Below, in pieces: positions 2,392-5,166 of a DNA stretch of 5,166 nucleotides. A model generated the notes under the pieces. It was not told where the DNA came from and ran no database searches. It saw only the letters and a program-made list of their open reading frames with translations. Positions within the stretch are counted from its first letter, which is position 1; every line of letters starts with the position of its first letter. Both the position numbers and the translations under genes were made by a program. The stretch comes from an uncultured Selenomonadales bacterium (GTDB lineage: Bacteria; Bacillota; Negativicutes; Selenomonadales; Selenomonadaceae), in assembly GCA_937915725.1 (NCBI GenBank), contig CALGGV010000205.1, positions 1 to 5,166 of the forward strand, written 5' to 3'.

Positions 2392-5166
2392 TTATTCAAA
2401 ATCCACACTCGGCAAATTTTCTACAATTTCCAAAGTCTTTAAACTTACCGTGATACAACTTAAAATTAAATCCAAAATATAACGCGGCTGATTATGTTCA
2501 GTGCACCAATCGTTGGGGTTGTTGGTTATTCCGCTTGCCTTGTCGGTTTTAATTTGGTACCTGTCGATTATCCATTCAAGCGGCGAACGCCCGTTGACTA
2601 CGTATTCAAACGCTCGCGCAGGGATATTTTTTATCGTGATTTTTTCGTTGTAAATCAGCGCGGTTTTATCTTTCGACAAGCGCAATTTTGTTACTCGATA
2701 ATCTTCAGCTGTTTTTTCAACTTCAACTTCAGCCGGCTTTTCGTATTTTTCGTAGTTCAAATGTATTTCTGCCAACTGCCGCCCTGCCTTTGATAACGCC
2801 CAAAACTTTTCCGGCTCGGCTACCAAAAAAAGACGCGGCAAACTCTTTTTCAAGTCCGCTGCAAATTTCTCTCTGTACGCCGGCAAATGCAAAAAGCCAT
2901 ACACGTAATAGAATATATCTTCCTTCGACACGCCGCCGCCGTAAAGTTCCCGCGCTTGATTTAAAATAAAATCTGTAATTCCGGCGTGCCGCGTGTAACT
3001 TCCAAAGCCTTCAAGTCTGATATTGCCGCCTTCATCTGCCGCCTCGTACCAATACAAAGGAAAACATTGAGTTTTATCAACTGTATCGTGACAAATAATT
3101 TTATCTGTAATTAAAACTGAAAAATTTTTTGAACTGCTTGTACCTGGTAAACAAATTAAAATATTTTCTTCATTGCCCGTTGGAAAAAGTTTTGACATTT
3201 GATAACGTCTATGAATTAAATATTCATCATAGTAAAGATTAGCTTTACAAAATGGACGGTAAATACTTTCAAAAATTTTTGAGTTGTAAAATTTAAATTG
3301 CAAGCCACGATTTTTAAAAGCAACAGTTGACTGTACCCAAGTAATTTTTGTTTCGTCAATATTTTCAGGCGAATTGTTATTATAAAAATCAATCGTCGTT
3401 TGAATATTTTTTGCAAGTCCAGATTTTGAAAAATTCCAACACCAAGCATCACGATTAGTTGAAATTCCATTTGAATCAGTTGTGAAAAAAGATTTTGCGG
3501 CGGCGTCAAATTTATTTTCCGGCTGAATAGGAATAAAATTTTCAAAAGTGTTGCCGCGTTGGTTAATCCAGTCGCCTTTTTCATTGGGCGTCAAAATTTT
3601 AAATTCGTCTGCAAGTACATTTTTCAAAGATTTAATCTTAGCAAGTTTTTCTTCGCGGCTTAAATAGTCTCCAATATCGCAGTAATAAATTAGTGCAGAG
3701 GAATTAGGCAAGAGGCAAGAGTTTTTACTACTGCCTACTGCCTTTTGCCTTCTGCCTGCGTAGCAAGGATTTTTAACAAGAATAGTAATAGCGATAGGCG
3801 CACGGCTGCCACTTCCAAAAATTTTGCCGCCTTCACGTCGAGAAATTTCGCCCTGCGTTCGTTGGTTGCCGCGCAAATTAAAAACATAAATGCTTGTAAA
3901 TTCCTTTGCAAAACATTTTCTTAAGCCGTCCATAGCCGCGCCGTCAAGCCAGCCCGCGTTAGTAACAAAGCCGATAATCCCGCCGTTAGCAATTCTGTCA
4001 GACGCCCAGCGAAAAGCCTTAATGTAGCTGTCATAGAGTGAATTTTTATTTGTGGCGTCAGTACCGGCGGCGTAAGTTTCGGCGATACGTCTTTCAAGTT
4101 TATCGTAGTGAATATTTTGGGCGTTATCGTTGGCGGATTTTTGCCCGACTGAATAGGGCGGGTTGCCGACGATAATTTCAATTTGAGTATCGAGTTGCTT
4201 TTTGATAAGGGCGGCGTTTTCGCGCAGGGGATTTTCAAAACCATCGCCAAGATAAATATTATCTTTGGCGGCGGCGTTTTCGTAACTTTGAAAAGTATCA
4301 GTCAAGCATATTCCCTCGAAGGGAATATAGGCAGTAGGCAGTAGGCAAGAGGCAGTAGAATTTTCACTTTTGCCTAAAAATGAGTGAAACGAATTTTCAA
4401 TATTAATGGCGGCGATATAGTAGGCAAGCAAAACAATTTCATTTGCGTGCAATTCTTTCTGATATTTGCGCAGTAAATCTTTAGGTTGAATCAAGCCGCT
4501 TTGAATCAGCCGCGTAATAAAAGTGCCCGTGCCGCTGAAGGGGTCGAGTACGTGAACATTTTCATCAGAAATTGTGCGCCCAAATTCTTTTTTGAGTACG
4601 GCGTCAACCGAATTTAAAATAAAATCTACAACTTCAACGGGCGTATAAACAATGCCGAGCCTTTCGACAGTTTGCGGCAACGCCATTTTGAAAAAGCTGT
4701 CATACAAGCTGACGATAATTTTTTGGCGGTTGGCGGCGTCGCCCATATCTTTGCAACTTTCCTTGACGTTGTCATAAAATTCTTTGAGTTCGGCGCGGTC
4801 GTTTTCAAGCCCGGTTTTATCAAGTTGGTACAAAATTTCAGTCATCGACTTAGACACGGGGTTATTTTGGGCGAAGGAATAATTTTCAAAGAGAGCCTCA
4901 AAAACCGGGCGGGTTATCAAGTGCTGGGCGAGCATATCGACAGCCTCATTTTCAGTGATTGACGGATTAATAATTTTGTGTAAATCGTCAAGAAATTGTT
5001 TGAAGGCGGCGGCTTGCGGAGAGTCTTTTTTGGCGATAAGATTTTTAATTTCTTCGGTGTGGCGTTGCACAATGACAGAAACTTTTGACGCCCAATCCCG
5101 CCAATAATTTCTGTTGCCCGCGTGATTGACAACCTGCGCGATAAGTTCAGTTTGAAAAATATCAAA
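2392..5166 (-). CDS. Type ISP-like restriction-modification protein, C-terminal part (coupler, N6-adenine methylase, target recognition)
   Basis: The frame is open from the window edge to TAA at 2392-2394, giving 924 residues; the N-terminus lies outside. A GTG at 5070 is probably internal, because the 32 codons before it are open and read like the family's coupler (HAGNRNYWRDWASKV). Order from that GTG as residue 1: helical coupler (about 1-135), GIVYTPVEVVDFI (139-151), SAM-binding DPFSGTGTF (176-184), catalytic NPPY (303-306), the conserved YDSYIKAFRWASDRI stretch and REGGKIFGSGSR, then a target recognition region to the end (ELYGGGVSKEDIFYYVYGFL, YVVNGRSPLEWIIDRYQ). Type ISP enzymes join an Mrr-like nuclease, a translocase, this methylase and a target domain in one chain of about 1,500-1,600 residues; the first two are presumed to lie beyond 5166. 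All methylase motifs are intact. Two heptamer-repeat inserts sit in frame. No terminator follows the gene. Confidence 0.85.
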   Translation of the reverse strand, partial: FDIFQTELIAQVVNHAGNRNYWRDWASKVSVIVQRHTEEIKNLIAKKDSPQAAAFKQFLDDLHKIINPSITENEAVDMLAQHLITRPVFEALFENYSFAQNNPVSKSMTEILYQLDKTGLENDRAELKEFYDNVKESCKDMGDAANRQKIIVSLYDSFFKMALPQTVERLGIVYTPVEVVDFILNSVDAVLKKEFGRTISDENVHVLDPFSGTGTFITRLIQSGLIQPKDLLRKYQKELHANEIVLLAYYIAAINIENSFHSFLGKSENSTASCLLPTAYIPFEGICLTDTFQSYENAAAKDNIYLGDGFENPLRENAALIKKQLDTQIEIIVGNPPYSVGQKSANDNAQNIHYDKLERRIAETYAAGTDATNKNSLYDSYIKAFRWASDRIANGGIIGFVTNAGWLDGAAMDGLRKCFAKEFTSIYVFNLRGNQRTQGEISRREGGKIFGSGSRAPIAITILVKNPCYAGRRQKAVGSSKNSCLLPNSSALIYYCDIGDYLSREEKLAKIKSLKNVLADEFKILTPNEKGDWINQRGNTFENFIPIQPENKFDAAAKSFFTTDSNGISTNRDAWCWNFSKSGLAKNIQTTIDFYNNNSPENIDETKITWVQSTVAFKNRGLQFKFYNSKIFESIYRPFCKANLYYDEYLIHRRYQMSKLFPTGNEENILICLPGTSSSKNFSVLITDKIICHDTVDKTQCFPLYWYEAADEGGNIRLEGFGSYTRHAGITDFILNQARELYGGGVSKEDIFYYVYGFLHLPAYREKFAADLKKSLPRLFLVAEPEKFWALSKAGRQLAEIHLNYEKYEKPAEVEVEKTAEDYRVTKLRLSKDKTALIYNEKITIKNIPARAFEYVVNGRSPLEWIIDRYQIKTDKASGITNNPNDWCTEHNQPRYILDLILSCITVSLKTLEIVENLPSVDFE
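3707..3757. repeat. Inverted heptamer-repeat cluster inside the methylase gene
   Basis: Two GGCAAGA heptamers (3707-3720) face four heptamers of form NNTGCCT (3730-3757: ACTGCCT twice, TTTGCCT, TCTGCCT), able to fold as an imperfect hairpin. The cluster codes for low-complexity residues around GRRQKAVGSS and SCLLPNSS, placed between ILVKNP and ALIYYCDIGDYL, which related enzymes usually join by a much shorter linker. It looks like an inserted repeat tolerated in frame. Confidence 0.7.
4330..4357. repeat. Heptamer tandem repeat inside the methylase gene
   Basis: Four heptamers in a row: GGCAGTA, GGCAGTA, GGCAAGA, GGCAGTA. The coding strand reads this as the TASCLLPTA segment, just before YIPFEGICLTDTF and between the SAM-binding and NPPY motifs. 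It is the same repeat family as at 3707-3757. Confidence 0.75.

Noticed and set aside
2494..2969. Plus-strand frames opposite the restriction gene, and the similar short frames at 3216-3584, 3921-4250, 4626-4823 and 4672-4962
   Set aside because: They lie inside a conserved coding region in other frames, show no family features, and have no convincing SD.
5068..5070. GTG as the start of the restriction-modification gene
   Set aside because: The frame stays open to the window edge, the upstream residues resemble the family's coupler domain, and no SD precedes the GTG.

Overview
The window carries two ordinary genes on the minus strand, separated by about 1.4 kb of tandem repeats. The strong GGAGG ribosome binding sites, AT-rich intergenic DNA and sigma-A-type promoters suggest a low-GC Firmicute. 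The exported LPP20-like protein fits a diderm member such as the Negativicutes, but that placement is inference only.

Layout. (1) 29-66: a hairpin terminator with U-tracts on both strands. (2) 84-887, minus: a secreted LPP20-like protein with a good SD and an extended -10 promoter. (3) About 1005-2390: four tandem units of about 350 bp. Each holds a 34-36 codon plus-strand ORF for a hydrophobic peptide with a charged tail, a GNRA-capped hairpin against its SD, and a strong terminator. Past the terminator comes a second copy of the ORF start region, then a conserved minus-strand promoter (TTGCAA, 17 bp, TGGTAATAT). None of these ORFs is long enough for routine gene callers. (4) 2392-5166, minus: the C-terminal 924 residues of a type ISP-like restriction-modification protein (coupler, N6-adenine methylase, target recognition region). 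Its N-terminal nuclease/helicase part lies beyond the window.

Interpretation. The repeat units have the architecture of the par/Fst family of type I toxin-antitoxin systems. That family has a small membrane-toxin mRNA and a convergent antisense RNA, overlapping at a terminator and pairing again through direct repeats at the toxin start codon. Units 2, 3 and 4 look intact. Unit 1 has lost its toxin -10 element and transcription start through a 24-bp deletion, and its 3' part is a near copy of unit 3, so its antitoxin RNA should match the unit 3 toxin rather than its own. The restriction gene ends 6 bp from the last antitoxin promoter with no terminator of its own. Its transcript would therefore run into the array in the antitoxin direction, which suggests, without proving, that the array is coupled to the restriction system.
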